Of a stretch of DNA of 64,000 bases, positions 8,597-16,335 are shown piece after piece. Where the stretch lies: the NCBI RefSeq assembly GCF_016107625.1, contig NZ_JABASV010000007.1, positions 1-64,000 on the forward strand, in the 5' to 3' direction. The translations under genes were made by a program, and so were the position numbers. Every line of letters begins with the position of its first letter. The stretch's first letter is position 1. The notes under the pieces are model-generated. The model saw only the letters and a program-made list of their open reading frames with translations. It was not told the DNA's origin and did not search any database. The stretch is from Vreelandella alkaliphila (GTDB lineage Bacteria > Pseudomonadota > Gammaproteobacteria > Pseudomonadales > Halomonadaceae).

Positions 8597-9346
8597 ATGT
8601 CCGAATGGGATGAAGATATCGCGGCGCTAGATATGAGCGACGTAGAGAAAAATGGCCTGCAGGTTTATCGAAACTATACGAAGGCGTTCGAAAGGGAACA
8701 GGCAAAAAAATTTGCCGCCGAAGTTAACTCCGAATACCACGATGTTTCGAGACTGGAAAAGGTATGTGATGCAATAGCGTCTGATGATGAACGGCTTATT
8801 CCGGTAATAGCTTGCGCATTCGCTGATGAAGCTCTTGATGAGATGTACAAACGTGAAATACCCAAGGGTGTCCCAGGAGGCAGAGATAGCCTCTTCTCTG
8901 GCTATGGGCCATTCTCAAGTCTGTCTAAAAGAATACAAGTTGCCTGCGCCTTTGGATGGATGAGTGAAGATATACTCAAGGATATGGATTCGCTGAGAAA
9001 GGTTAGGAATAAATTCTCTCACTTATGGGACCATGAATCGCTGTTAGGCTACGCCGAAAAAGCCCCCACCTCTGATATCACTCCCGTGGAAATGATGTTT
9101 AAGGAACATGAAGAGCGATTGCTTTTGTCCGGTGTTGAGAATTTAGACGGCCTTGGCCGTCTTCGAATCCGGACAATTTGGCTTCTGGGCAGGCTATATT
9201 ATGAGGCGCTACTATATCCCCTAGCCATAAAACAACGGCTGCAACCTTATGTGGTCCTCTACGGAGAGCATCAACCAAAGCTATTGTCACAGGTTTCTGG
9301 GGTGTGTAGTGAATACACTCGGCAAGTACTTAGGGCAAAATTTTAA
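8597..9346 (+). CDS. MltR-like/DUF4145-like protein, cassette gene 2
   Basis: A 249-residue soluble protein. The middle part (PFSSLSKRIQVACAFGWMSE then DSLRKVRNKFSHLWD, near residues 110-150) follows the pattern of MltR (mannitol repressor) and related DUF4145-type domains: a Gly/Phe-rich turn, an F/LSxRIxxAxAFGxIS helix, and an IRKIRNxFAH-like motif. The RNxFxH motif also recalls HEPN-type folds, but no RNase activity can be claimed. ATG 8597 has TTGGAG nine bases upstream. The stop codon lies inside attC site 2, typical of cassette packing. Confidence 0.7.
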   Translation: MSEWDEDIAALDMSDVEKNGLQVYRNYTKAFEREQAKKFAAEVNSEYHDVSRLEKVCDAIASDDERLIPVIACAFADEALDEMYKREIPKGVPGGRDSLFSGYGPFSSLSKRIQVACAFGWMSEDILKDMDSLRKVRNKFSHLWDHESLLGYAEKAPTSDITPVEMMFKEHEERLLLSGVENLDGLGRLRIRTIWLLGRLYYEALLYPLAIKQRLQPYVVLYGEHQPKLLSQVSGVCSEYTRQVLRAKF

Positions 9347-9449
9347 CAAGGCCAGGCCAGGCCAGGCCAGGCCAGGCCAGGCACGGCGACGGCTTTTTCG
9401 TTGCGGCTTCGCCTTCACTACTAAGCCGCGCGTGCTGGCGGCGTTATGT
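9341..9449 (+). repeat. Integron attC site 2 (109 bp) with expanded GCCAG tract
   Basis: It is nearly identical to attC site 1 over the hairpin arms and loop (TTTTAAC 9341-9347; GTTATGT 9443-9449). The short GGCCAGGC arm has grown into six tandem GCCAG units (9351-9380), where site 1 has one. The 25-bp length difference equals five extra units exactly. The close identity shows sites 1 and 2 share one integron lineage. Confidence 0.88.
9351..9380. repeat. GCCAG x6 microsatellite inside attC 2
   Basis: Six perfect tandem copies of the pentamer GCCAG sit between the left core and the stem of attC site 2. They are noncoding, since the cassette gene stops at 9346. Confidence 0.95.
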
Positions 9450-9472
9450 TGTAAATCTAGAATCGAGGACGT

Positions 9473-10105
9473 ATGAGTACATCTTTAGAACAACAAATGA
9501 ATGAAATTAATGAGGATTTTTGCTTCATACATGATCTTCTTGAAGAAGCGAAAGTAAATCCAACGACAGACTACGAAAAGGTTAACCTTACTTATTTTCA
9601 AATGTTTTCAACTCATTATGAGTCGTTCTACATTCTACTAAGATCTAATCACTTTAGTTCTGGCATCTTACTTATGAGGAGCATGCTGGAGTTATATGTA
9701 AAAAGCTTTTATTTAGAGTTTATTGCAAAGAACAAAAGCGAAGAAGTGATGGATTATCTTGATGTAAAAATAAAGTACCCTAGTTTTTTTGCCATGGTTA
9801 AAGAATTAGGTGAGTTCGAATCTACTTCTGGAGACACTTTCGATAACTTTTTCTCTCAACTTACCAAAAGCCAATTGGCTAGTTACGAAAAGTTCTCTTT
9901 TTTTAGTCACGGTAGTGGAGAGTATGTAAAAGCTTTCTACAAGAATGGAAAGATTAGTTTTACTAGCGAACAGATTTCCGATGTAATAGAAACAGCGAAA
10001 GGAATGTTTCTAACTTTTGCTATGTTGCTATTTGCTGTTCAAGGAAAAAATGATCAGCTAGGGAAGGTGTTGGAAAAATTCAATTTCGCTGAAACTAAAA
10101 AATAA
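9473..10105 (+). CDS. Hypothetical helical protein (DUF6988/DUF5677-like), cassette gene 3
   Basis: A 210-residue protein that looks all-helical. The central motif HFSSGILLMRSMLELYVKSF (near residues 58-78) resembles the RSxLE helix of DUF5677/DUF6988-type proteins common in cassettes. A second motif, FSFFSHGSGEYVKA, follows near residue 142. GAGG lies 4-8 bases before ATG 9473. Its codons are much richer in A and T than the neighbours, which fits foreign origin. It is closed by attC site 3. The function is unknown and the family call is tentative. Confidence 0.65.
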   Translation: MSTSLEQQMNEINEDFCFIHDLLEEAKVNPTTDYEKVNLTYFQMFSTHYESFYILLRSNHFSSGILLMRSMLELYVKSFYLEFIAKNKSEEVMDYLDVKIKYPSFFAMVKELGEFESTSGDTFDNFFSQLTKSQLASYEKFSFFSHGSGEYVKAFYKNGKISFTSEQISDVIETAKGMFLTFAMLLFAVQGKNDQLGKVLEKFNFAETKK

Positions 10106-10210
10106 CAATCGCAATCAGCCGGAAATATTTTCCATTCCTTGTTTTGCGGTTTTCGCTACGCTACCGTAAAACAATCCACTACAAATATTCCGCTGTTGCG
10201 GGCGTTAGAC
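10100..10210 (+). repeat. Integron attC site 3 (111 bp)
   Basis: Left core AAATAAC (10100-10106) and right core GTTAGAC (10204-10210). GCAATCAGCCGGAAATATTT pairs with AAATATTCCGCTGTTGC, and an inner stem pairs TTGTTTTGCGG with CCGTAAAACAA. The sequence differs from sites 1 and 2, so this cassette has another source. Confidence 0.82.
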
Positions 10211-10252
10211 CGCTATATCTGAGTCATCTAAAAGACCGCTTCTGGCCGGGTA

Positions 10253-10277
10253 ACGACGGCCCGAAATAGGCCGTCGT
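10253..10277. terminator. Stem-loop between array and recombinase
   Basis: ACGACGGCC (10253-10261) pairs with GGCCGTCGT (10269-10277), followed by TTTATCC. It sits between the end of the cassette array and the convergent recombinase gene and could serve as a terminator. Fragments like GACCGCTTCTGGCC (10234-10247) just before it recall the dispersed repeat. Confidence 0.45.
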
Positions 10278-10286
10278 TTATCCTCA

Positions 10287-10913
10287 TCAAACTTCTGTCT
10301 GTTCTGCCATTTCCAACGCATCATCTACCTCTATCCCTAGATACCTGACGGTGCTTTCCAGGTTCGTGTGTCCCAGGAGCAGTTGCACTGCCCTCAAGTT
10401 TTTCGTGCGGCGGTATATCAGCGAAGCTTTTGTACGACGCATCGTGTGCGTGCCATAAATTGATGCATCTAGACCTATTTCGGTAACCCAGGCTTTCACA
10501 ATACGGGCATATTGCCGCGTTGAGAGATGCTTTGCGCTATTGATTCGACTGGGAAACAAGAAGTCCCCGCTCCCGAGCTGAGCAAGCTGTATCCAGTCGA
10601 TAATAGCGATGCGAGTTTGCTCGGTAATTTCGAATTGGACAGGTCGATGTGTCTTTTGCTGCATCACAATGGCTCTTGGGGATATGCACGTACCATGGGC
10701 TATATCCCGTATTCGTAAATTGACGAGGTCGCAGCCTCGTAATTTGCTATCGATGGCTAAATTGAAGAGGGCGAGGTCTCTCGTCTTTTGGGCAAGCTGT
10801 AGGCGAACACGGATGGCCCAGATATCTCGAAGACGCAGAGGCGCCTTCTGCCCAACCAACTTGCCTTTATTCCAAGGTGTGGGTGTACAGGAGATTTCTG
10901 TCGAGACGTTCAT
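10287..10913 (-). CDS. Short tyrosine recombinase, catalytic domain only
   Basis: A 208-residue tyrosine recombinase. The full catalytic set is visible: Arg59 (SKLRGCDLVNL), Lys88, His156-xx-Arg159 (HTMRR), His182 (LLGHTNLES) and nucleophile Tyr191. There is no N-terminal SAM-like core-binding domain, and the extra helix typical of integron IntI is absent. It belongs to a family of about 200-residue XerC-like enzymes beginning with PWNKGKLVGQKAPL. GGAGG lies 8 bases before ATG 10913, so the upstream ATG at 10928, which contains that ribosome site, is not the start. It points towards the cassette array and ends just past attC site 3. Confidence 0.85.
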   Translation of the reverse strand: MNVSTEISCTPTPWNKGKLVGQKAPLRLRDIWAIRVRLQLAQKTRDLALFNLAIDSKLRGCDLVNLRIRDIAHGTCISPRAIVMQQKTHRPVQFEITEQTRIAIIDWIQLAQLGSGDFLFPSRINSAKHLSTRQYARIVKAWVTEIGLDASIYGTHTMRRTKASLIYRRTKNLRAVQLLLGHTNLESTVRYLGIEVDDALEMAEQTEV

Positions 10914-10989
10914 GGCATTTTCCTCCATCGGGTGGAGGTCAAAGAATGGCTCAATACAAGCTCGACATGTGCTAAGGTTAATTTACAGT

Positions 10990-11068
10990 CGGGGGTCGAC
11001 CCTGAGCGGACCCTTCTGGACGTTCAGTTAAGCTCAAGCTCTTAAACAAAAGCGGACATTCGAGCCAT
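10990..11068. repeat. Dispersed repeat copy B
   Basis: It contains GACCCTGAGCGGAC (10998-11011, identical to 7711-7724), CGTTCAG (complement to CTGAGCG with one G-T pair), and ends in TAAACAAAAGCGGACATTCG, which matches the right end of the intact copy at 13503-13520. It lies between the recombinase gene and the AraC module. The rest of 10914-11200 shows no gene. Confidence 0.5.
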
Positions 11069-11200
11069 AAATCGTTTAGGCGTGGTTCACGAGATACTTC
11101 GTCACTGCCAATTTCCCGCGTTTTCACTATGAACCGGTCGGATCCCGGATGAGAGATGGATGAAAGAGTGGTTCTGTGATGACTATCATGTGTTTCTGAT

Positions 11201-11212
11201 TATACTGGTCGC
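11201..11212 (+). promoter_or_regulatory. -10 box abutting the araC start: likely leaderless
   Basis: TATACT at 11201-11206 places the expected transcription start at about 11213, which is the A of the ATG of the AraC gene. No Shine-Dalgarno is present. The -35 region (near 11178) is weak. A leaderless transcript is inferred. Confidence 0.4.
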
Positions 11213-11944
11213 ATGAAGCATTCTGAGATCGGCTTGCATATACGAACCTACGAGGACGAGGGAAAAAGCCACTCCCACGACCATCATCAACTGGTATTGC
11301 CCTTGGTGGGAACGTTATCTCTTTCGGTAGATGCCATCGAAGGGGAAGTGGCTCAGCAGCGAGCGGCAATTATTCCCGCGGGAATTGGCCATGGGTATGC
11401 TGCGACCGACGATAACCGGTTTTTGGTTGCAGACGTGCCCGAAGGCTTGGCCCCGGCGCTGGACAAACTACCTTGTTTCGTAAACTTGGATCCAGCATTG
11501 CTCCACTACGTCCAGTTCCTTCACGCACAGCTCCATAATGGGACTGAGTCGGATTTTACCCAGCATCAAATGCTACTCCTGCTGATTCAGTTGCTTCAAG
11601 AACGCCATGGAAGTCAGCTGAAGCTGGACCGCAGAGTCCACGCCGCGAAACAATTTCTGGACGAACACTTCAACCGACCGCTGTCCTTGGCCGAGGCGGC
11701 TGCCGTGGCATATCTGAGCATTCGGCAGTTGAACGATCTGTTTCGGCGCCAGGTCGGCATGACGCCGCATCAATACCTCACAGAGTTACGAATGAAAGAA
11801 GCTTGGCGGCTTTTGGAGCAGTCGGGGCTCAGCGTCCAGCGAGTTGCCGACGCTGTCGGCTATTCATCGTTATCGGCCTTTAGCGACCGGTTCAGAACCC
11901 ACTTTGGCAAAGCGCCCAGCCACTTCCGCCGTATTTCGAAATAG
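11213..11944 (+). CDS. AraC family regulator with cupin domain
   Basis: A 243-residue regulator. The N-terminal cupin-like sensor carries a His cluster (SHSHDHHQLVLPL, residues 20-33) and AAIIPAGIGHGYA. The C-terminal double HTH spans residues 145-243 (RPLSLAEAAAVAYLSIRQLN; VGMTPHQYLTELRMKEA; VADAVGYSSLSAFSDRF). It lies 84 bp upstream of, and in line with, an EamA exporter gene and a CsaA-like gene. AraC regulators of this layout often control the exporter beside them. Confidence 0.88.
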   Translation: MKHSEIGLHIRTYEDEGKSHSHDHHQLVLPLVGTLSLSVDAIEGEVAQQRAAIIPAGIGHGYAATDDNRFLVADVPEGLAPALDKLPCFVNLDPALLHYVQFLHAQLHNGTESDFTQHQMLLLLIQLLQERHGSQLKLDRRVHAAKQFLDEHFNRPLSLAEAAAVAYLSIRQLNDLFRRQVGMTPHQYLTELRMKEAWRLLEQSGLSVQRVADAVGYSSLSAFSDRFRTHFGKAPSHFRRISK

Positions 11945-12028
11945 TTCCGCCAGGATTTGAAAGTTCTTCTCCTTCGTACTGGATACCCTTCTGAAATCAT
12001 TCACACGTGAGAATTTCGGGAGGGGTTC

Positions 12029-12928
12029 ATGGCATCCGTTAACGCCGCAACCTGGATCGGGTCGATTTCCGTTCTGTTATGGGGCACTTTGGCATTGCTG
12101 ACCAAGCTTTCTGGTGGCGAGATTCCAGAGTTCCAGCTCATGGCCATGACCTTCGGCATCGCTTTCCTGTTGATGGGCGGCCGTTGGGTCTTTTCGGGAC
12201 ATTCCGGTGCGCATTATTTACGGCAATCGCCGCTTGCATGGTGTATCGGCATCGTTGGTTTGTTCGGTTATCACTTTGCCTACTTCAAGGCCATGACACT
12301 GGCCCCGGCCGTTGAAGTCAGCCTGCTGGCTTACCTCTGGCCGCTGCTGATCGTCCTGCTTTCGGCCTTCCTGCCGGGCGAGAAACTACGAGCTCAGTAC
12401 ATCGTTGGGGCCCTGGTTGCCCTGGCAGGTTGTTGGTTGTTGATCAGCCGTAATGCCGACGGATTTGCCTGGGAGAACCTGCCGGGTTACCTGGTGGCTC
12501 TGTCCTGTGCTCTGATCTGGTCATCTTATTCCGTTCTCAGTAGACTGGTTCGCTCGGTACCGACCGATGCAGTGGGCTGGTTCTGCGGTGTTACGGCCAT
12601 TCTGGCGTTGATTTGCCACCTTTTGTGGGAGGAAACGGTATGGCCAGAAAGCGTACTTCAATGGATTGGCGTGGTCGGACTGGGCCTCGGACCGGTGGGC
12701 GTAGCATTCTTCACCTGGGACCATGGTGTAAAACACGGAAACATCTAGTTACTGGGAACCCTGGCATACAGTGCGCCACTCATTTCAGTAATCCTTTTGA
12801 TCCTTGCCGGATTCGGCGAGGCTACGGTTGCGGTGTTGAGTGCCAGCATTCTGATCGTCATTGGTTCTTTGATCGCGGGTCGTGCGAAAAGCCGGACGGT
12901 CGCCGAGCCAGAATTGTTAACAGACTAA
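12029..12928 (+). pseudogene. EamA/DMT family exporter interrupted by one in-frame TAG
   Basis: A drug/metabolite transporter that would be 299 residues with ten membrane helices. Reading from ATG 12029 (preceded by GGGAGGGG) is open through WDHGVKHGNI, where TAG at 12746-12748 ends it. The same frame resumes at once with LLGTLAYSAPLISVILLILA, the expected last two helices, and stops properly with TAA at 12926-12928. There is no frameshift. The aligned residue in relatives is usually Gln (GDIQxLG), so a CAG-to-TAG change is likely. The 239-residue product would lack the last helix pair and probably not work. Confidence 0.85.
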
Positions 12929-12949
12929 CTACTTCGAAGGAGCAGTGAG

Positions 12950-13282
12950 ATGATTACTTGGGACGATTTCGAGGAGGTTGAACTGCGGATCGGGACCATC
13001 ATTGACGTGACGGATTTTCCCGAGGCGCGCAAACCTGCTTATAAATTGCGAGTGGATTTCGGGTCGGACATTGGTATTCGTAAATCGAGTGCACAGCTTA
13101 CGGACCTATATGGCAAGGAGGATCTCATCGGCAAGCAGGTTCTTGCCGTCACCAATTTCCCGCCCAAACAGATCGGACCTTTTTTGTCGGAGTGTCTGGT
13201 CACTGGCGTGCAGACGGAGAAGGGCGCAGTTACCTTGGTAAGACCGGACGCGCAGGTGGATAACGGGGAACGCTTGTTCTGA
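12950..13282 (+). CDS. tRNA-binding domain protein (CsaA/YgjH-like)
   Basis: A 110-residue stand-alone tRNA-binding OB-fold domain, the module also found at the C-terminus of MetRS. The hallmarks are FEEVELRIGTIIDVTDFPEA near the start, then LRVDFG, KSSAQLTDLY, GKQVLAVTNFPPKQIGPF and a closing LVRPDAQVDNGERLF. The family includes CsaA, proposed as a chaperone, and YgjH. AAGGAG precedes ATG 12950 by 7 bases. It sits 21 bp after the EamA reading frame and is likely co-transcribed. Confidence 0.9.
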   Translation: MITWDDFEEVELRIGTIIDVTDFPEARKPAYKLRVDFGSDIGIRKSSAQLTDLYGKEDLIGKQVLAVTNFPPKQIGPFLSECLVTGVQTEKGAVTLVRPDAQVDNGERLF

Positions 13283-13369
13283 GTTTTGGCGGCTTACACA
13301 TCACAGGCCAACCGGTATTCGAGTCCAAGTGAGGGTGATGCATGGGACAAAGTCTCTTGTGCTGGCAAT

Positions 13370-13440
13370 GGTGAGCGGAAAGCTCACCGTTGCAGCGCTC
13401 CAATGCACTTCCCTCCGATTCGCGGCTCCAAATTAGCCGC
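13370..13440. other. Two stem-loops in the 13,283-13,579 gap
   Basis: GGTGAGC/GCTCACC (13370-13376 with 13382-13388) and GCGGCT/AGCCGC (13422-13427 with 13435-13440). Neither is followed by a T-run. Together with the repeat at 13468-13520 they fill the gap between convergent modules. No gene is seen here. Confidence 0.4.
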
Positions 13441-13467
13441 AAAGCTCCGCGTAATCGTCAAATCCAA

Positions 13468-13520
13468 ATGTCCGCTTTGCGACCGCTACCCAGGACCTCA
13501 GCTAAACAAAAAGCGAACAT
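13468..13520. repeat. Dispersed repeat copy C, intact 53-bp inverted-repeat element
   Basis: Ends ATGTCCGCTTT (13468-13478) and AAAGCGAACAT (13510-13520) are 11-bp inverted repeats with one mismatch. The interior has GCGACCG and CAGGACCTCAGC. Pieces of the same sequence are found at 6018-6034 with 7709-7735, 10990-11068 and probably 18606-18632, always at module borders. Confidence 0.55.
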
Positions 13521-13579
13521 AAAGCAATCAGCGACCACGCAGAAGATTTAACGTACGTGGCCGCTGCTCACCGCAGATT

Positions 13580-14389
13580 CTACTGATCCCAGGTCGGAGC
13601 AAAGTCCGGATCTGCTATTCGATGATTACTATCCAACGTTGCTATTTCAGACAGTTCCTTGTCAGATAAAACCAATTCCATCCCCTTCAGATTCGATGCC
13701 AGGTGCGCTCGTTTGGTAGATGAGGGAATCGCCACAATATCCCTTTGTCTTAACCAGGCAAGCACTACTTCTGGGATTCTTGCGTTGTGGCTTTCAGCAA
13801 TTCTGTGCAGGGTCTCGTCTTCCAGAACTTTGCCGACTGCCAATGGCATGAAACCTGTTACCTCAATGCCATTTCGTTGGCAGAACTCGACTACCGCATC
13901 ATTCTGTAGGAAAGGATGGACCTCCACCTGGTTAGTCAAAATCTCGCCCTTTCCGGCAATGCCGATAGCACGTCTGATCTGTTCGATGGTGAAGTTGGAG
14001 ATTCCGATCTCTCTCGCAAGACCCTGTTTCTTGGCTTCGACCAGCTTGGCGATGTACTCCTGCATCGGGACTTCCTCATCCGGCGATGGCCAGTGGATCA
14101 GCAATAAATCAACGTAGTTTGTCCTCAATTTGGTGAGGCTCTCGCGCACACAGGGAATGAACTTGTCACGTGCCAAATTCTCGTACCAAACCTTGGTGGT
14201 GATGAACAGCTCCGACCGATCAATGCCGGAGGCAGAAAGCAGGTCCCCGATTTCACCTTCATTTTCGTAAATCTGAGCCGTGTCGATGTGACGGTAACCC
14301 AGATCAAGCGCTTCGGTGACAGCAGACTTCAGGTCGTCGCCTTTCAGGCGGAAGGTGCCAAGACCGGGATTTGGAATAGCAGTTGTCAT
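13580..14389 (-). CDS. Aldo/keto reductase (2,5-diketo-gluconate reductase-like)
   Basis: A 269-residue NADPH-dependent aldo/keto reductase. Visible are LGYRHIDTAQIYENEGEIGD with the catalytic Asp and Tyr (near residues 37 and 42), TTKVW with Lys near 66, and LLIHWPSP with His near 97. The C-terminal cofactor site (VAIPSSTKRAHLASN) follows. It resembles DkgB. GGGAG precedes ATG 14389. It is the last gene of a minus-strand operon (MFS, LLM, MDR, AKR) and starts 3 bp after the MDR stop. Confidence 0.9.
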   Translation of the reverse strand: MTTAIPNPGLGTFRLKGDDLKSAVTEALDLGYRHIDTAQIYENEGEIGDLLSASGIDRSELFITTKVWYENLARDKFIPCVRESLTKLRTNYVDLLLIHWPSPDEEVPMQEYIAKLVEAKKQGLAREIGISNFTIEQIRRAIGIAGKGEILTNQVEVHPFLQNDAVVEFCQRNGIEVTGFMPLAVGKVLEDETLHRIAESHNARIPEVVLAWLRQRDIVAIPSSTKRAHLASNLKGMELVLSDKELSEIATLDSNHRIADPDFAPTWDQ

Positions 14390-14392
14390 GGT

Positions 14393-15385
14393 TTACTCCC
14401 CATTTGCAAAGTGATGGACGTCGATGACCGTCTTAAGTGGGCGATCCTGAGTTGTGAGTTCTTCCAGCGCGTCAGGAAGTGTTGCCATATCTTCGGTGTG
14501 AGGTTCTGGGGCTCGCAGGTTTTCATGGGCCACCATGGTGAGAAGGTCCTCTCCGGCTTGGCGGAATTGAGCCCATTGGCGATCAGTGCCAACGCGAAAC
14601 AGTGCGTTCAGAGCGACTTCGTGCAGAGAGATGGCCTTATCAAACGCTGGCACCGGCGGTGTTTTCAGACGATCCTGAATACAAACTAGGTGGCCATTGG
14701 CTTCAATCCAGTCGGCCATCGACGAAGCATGCTGGGCGTTCACGGTGTCAAACACGGCGAAAAACTGGGTTTTAAGCGAATGGGTGTCCCAGGCGACCAC
14801 GCTTTCGGCTCCCAACTGACGAAGCGTCTTGTGATGGCGTGGCGAAGCCATGGCTGTCACGCGGTAATTCCGCTGCGCGGCCAGCTGAATCAGAAAGCGT
14901 CCAACCATGCCCCCAGCTCCTGTAATCAGGACATTGGCTTCCGGTTGACGCGGGACTTTTTCGATCGCCTGCCAGGCCGTCATCAATGGGCAGGGCAGAG
15001 AAGCTGCCAGTAACAGCGGCAGGGTGTCCGGAACTTTCAATAGAGCCCTGTTATCGACCACGGTGTGGCTGGCAAAGCTGCCGTCCCGGCATAGATCCTG
15101 GTGGTAGGCCACCCTTTGTCCGGGTACAAGGCCCTTCACGTTTTCGCCCAATCTGAGCACAGTGCCTGCGCCGTCAACGCCGGGTACGTGACCGATATTC
15201 CAATTCGCCGGCCAGTTCCGGATCATTTTCCAATCAACCGGGTTCAGGCCGATGTATTCATTCCGGATGACCACATCTTCCGGGCCTGGGGTCGGTGTAG
15301 AATTCAGATTCTTCCGTTGAAGGGCGATGGCGGGTCTGTCTTTTCCCACCACGCCCCAAGCTATTGGTCTCTCAGTTTGTTTCAT
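14393..15385 (-). CDS. Zinc-independent MDR alcohol dehydrogenase/quinone reductase-like
   Basis: A 330-residue medium-chain dehydrogenase/reductase. It has the GroES-like N-domain (GLNPVDWKMI, VPGVDGAGTVL) and a Rossmann domain with VLITGAGGMVGRFLIQLA near residue 150. The catalytic-zinc ligand pattern is absent, as in quinone oxidoreductase types. ATG 15385 (preceded by GGGAG, then MKQTERPIAW) is chosen over an upstream ATG at 15466 that would lie deep inside the LLM gene. It overlaps the end of that gene by 14 bp, so translation is likely coupled. Confidence 0.87.
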   Translation of the reverse strand: MKQTERPIAWGVVGKDRPAIALQRKNLNSTPTPGPEDVVIRNEYIGLNPVDWKMIRNWPANWNIGHVPGVDGAGTVLRLGENVKGLVPGQRVAYHQDLCRDGSFASHTVVDNRALLKVPDTLPLLLAASLPCPLMTAWQAIEKVPRQPEANVLITGAGGMVGRFLIQLAAQRNYRVTAMASPRHHKTLRQLGAESVVAWDTHSLKTQFFAVFDTVNAQHASSMADWIEANGHLVCIQDRLKTPPVPAFDKAISLHEVALNALFRVGTDRQWAQFRQAGEDLLTMVAHENLRAPEPHTEDMATLPDALEELTTQDRPLKTVIDVHHFANGE

Positions 15386-16292
15386 GAAACACTCCCAGAA
15401 CATCTTGGGCAACGAGTCGTAGTGACTCATCCACCTGCGCCTGATTACGCCGGAAATGAAGTCCAACGTGGTTCACGCCAGCACTCTGCATTTCCTCCAG
15501 CTCCCGGACCAGGCCATCCCGCCCGGTTTGAAGACCGAAGCGATGACGTTTACGGGGCGCCTTGGGATCGTTGAGGTAGTCCAAGTGAATAAAGGACACA
15601 TAGGGCTTGTCACCGGCGACGTTGCGCCACAGGTTGACGCGATGAACGTGCTCCTCCGGCGTTCCCGGATATGCCAGCCAGCCACTCATATGCTGACCGA
15701 TCCATTCCGGCGACTGCTGTGATAACCCGGCAGATAACAGCGGGGGTGTTCGAGTATCGGGTAGGATCGCTTGGCCTGGTGACAATCGCGAATCCTGTTT
15801 GCCGGTCAAGATCTCCACACTGTGCCGGAAGGCTTGTCCACGATTTTCATAGTCCGCACCAAACAATGGGTATTCCGAGGGACGGTCTCCGCTTGCTACG
15901 CCGAGCATCAATCGGTCATGACTCAGTGCCTGAACCGAGGCCGCGGATTTGCGCACGATCCATGGGCTGCGCAGCGGTAGAACGACGGCCGCCGTGCCAA
16001 GCAGAATGTTCCGGGTTACTCCCGACAGGAATCCAAGATACACCAGTGGATCGAATACCTGGGCGGCATCGCCGAACGACGGGTCGTATAGGGGAACATC
16101 TCGAATCCACAGTGCCCGGAATCCCAGTTCATCGGCCAGTCTGGCCAGCGATTGATGCTCGCTGAGATTCGGCACACCAAAAGGTCGCTTGTCCAGCATC
16201 CGTTGGCGCTGGCCTTCCTGAGTCCAATCATTATCCAAGGGCAATTCAAGGCCAACGGTCAATGGCCCTGAAGTCAACTTTGAAATGGTCAT
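15372..16292 (-). CDS. LLM class flavin-dependent oxidoreductase
   Basis: A 306-residue luciferase-like monooxygenase family protein. It shows the (beta/alpha)8 pattern with SLARLADELGFRALWIRDVP near residue 48, LLGTAAVVLPLRSPWIVRKS, and DRLMLGVASGDRPSEYPLFG, and ends in GVNHVGLHFR. It probably uses FMNH2 or F420-type flavin chemistry on an unknown substrate. It is the second gene of the operon, 43 bp after the MFS gene, with AGAGG before ATG 16292. Confidence 0.87.
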   Translation of the reverse strand: MTISKLTSGPLTVGLELPLDNDWTQEGQRQRMLDKRPFGVPNLSEHQSLARLADELGFRALWIRDVPLYDPSFGDAAQVFDPLVYLGFLSGVTRNILLGTAAVVLPLRSPWIVRKSAASVQALSHDRLMLGVASGDRPSEYPLFGADYENRGQAFRHSVEILTGKQDSRLSPGQAILPDTRTPPLLSAGLSQQSPEWIGQHMSGWLAYPGTPEEHVHRVNLWRNVAGDKPYVSFIHLDYLNDPKAPRKRHRFGLQTGRDGLVRELEEMQSAGVNHVGLHFRRNQAQVDESLRLVAQDVLGVFHETN

Positions 16293-16335
16293 AACAAACC
16301 TCTTTGGGCCTCCCTCTCGGGAGGCCTTTCACGTC

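Noticed and set aside
9351..9380. GCCAG tandem tract as a CRISPR or protein-coding repeat
   Set aside because: There are no spacers and no open frame uses it; it lies inside an attC site after the cassette stop codon.
10287..10913. Integron integrase IntI
   Set aside because: The protein is only 208 residues, lacks the core-binding domain and shows no IntI-specific extra helix region, although the catalytic residues are present.
12613..12948. Plus-strand frame covering the end of the EamA gene
   Set aside because: It is another frame of the amber-interrupted exporter; the true frame continues past the TAG with correct membrane helices.
15671..16165. 164-codon plus-strand frame
   Set aside because: Antisense shadow of the LLM oxidoreductase gene.
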